Source: Sinotaia quadrata (taxonomy: Eukaryota > Mollusca > Gastropoda > Architaenioglossa > Viviparidae). Taken from it: a DNA stretch of 64,000 nt. How positions within the stretch are numbered: position 1 is the first letter of the stretch; each line of letters opens with the position of its first letter. The DNA is taken from the NCBI GenBank assembly GCA_028829895.1, contig CM054182.1:57680879-57744878 (forward strand), in the 5' to 3' direction. The notes under the pieces were generated by a model. That model made no database searches. It was not told the DNA's origin and saw only the letters and a list, made by a program, of their open reading frames with translations. Made by a program: the position numbers and the translations under genes. Positions 63,906 through 64,000 of the stretch are shown in pieces.

Positions 63906-64000
63906 CCTAACTTGTAAGTACGTAACTTTCAAAAGAAATTGCAATTGCTTTCACTTTGTAACGGTAACTGCTGTCAGTATCATTCCTAATATTAGGTTTC

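Overview
This window is animal nuclear DNA that is almost entirely non-coding. It is AT-rich and full of microsatellites (GA, CA, TATC, GATA, TAA), minisatellites with units of about 30-120 bp, and retrotransposon debris. No operons, bacterial-type genes or convincing host protein-coding gene can be seen. Long dinucleotide and tetranucleotide tracts, many young minisatellites and an R4/Dong-type retrotransposon suggest an invertebrate, most likely a mollusc. That assignment is an inference and cannot be proven from the window.

The only clearly protein-coding material belongs to a non-LTR retrotransposon with a reverse transcriptase, a CCHC zinc knuckle and a C-terminal restriction-enzyme-like endonuclease (R2/R4 superfamily; the TAA target points to the R4/Dong clade). 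Three 5'-truncated copies stand head-to-tail at 4555-8058, each ending in a (TAA)n array that the next copy abuts. The third copy keeps a 638-codon open frame (6071-7987). Two older, broken copies lie at 34446-35590 (minus) and 41400-41640 (plus).

Layout: 0-4.5 kb holds a 90-bp array, a 36-bp array and a GA/GT tract. 4.5-8.1 kb is the retrotransposon cluster. 8.1-22 kb is anonymous DNA with a CRE-bearing GC-richer patch, a tRNA-like relic, a 45/51-bp array open on both strands, long GA and TATC tracts and a potential Z-DNA tract. 22-27 kb holds a 29-bp array, two copies of an interspersed repeat (called here Rep-1) and a very homogeneous 30-bp array. 27-34.4 kb has a weak promoter candidate and several minisatellites. 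34.4-41.7 kb has a CT-rich higher-order repeat, the two retrotransposon relics and further tandem repeats. 41.7-50.7 kb has GATA/GAGT, 96-bp and 33-bp arrays and one decayed, unrecognised coding-like stretch on the minus strand. 50722-51391 is an element with perfect 101-bp terminal inverted repeats. 54.8-55.4 kb is a third Rep-1 copy carrying a new internal 30-bp tandem array. The remainder to 64 kb is anonymous DNA with 72-bp, 42-bp and smaller arrays.

No cooperating gene system is visible. The most interesting biology is repeat dynamics: site-directed nesting of R4/Dong copies in their own TAA tails, a minisatellite born inside a transposable element, and a fresh-looking inverted-repeat element.
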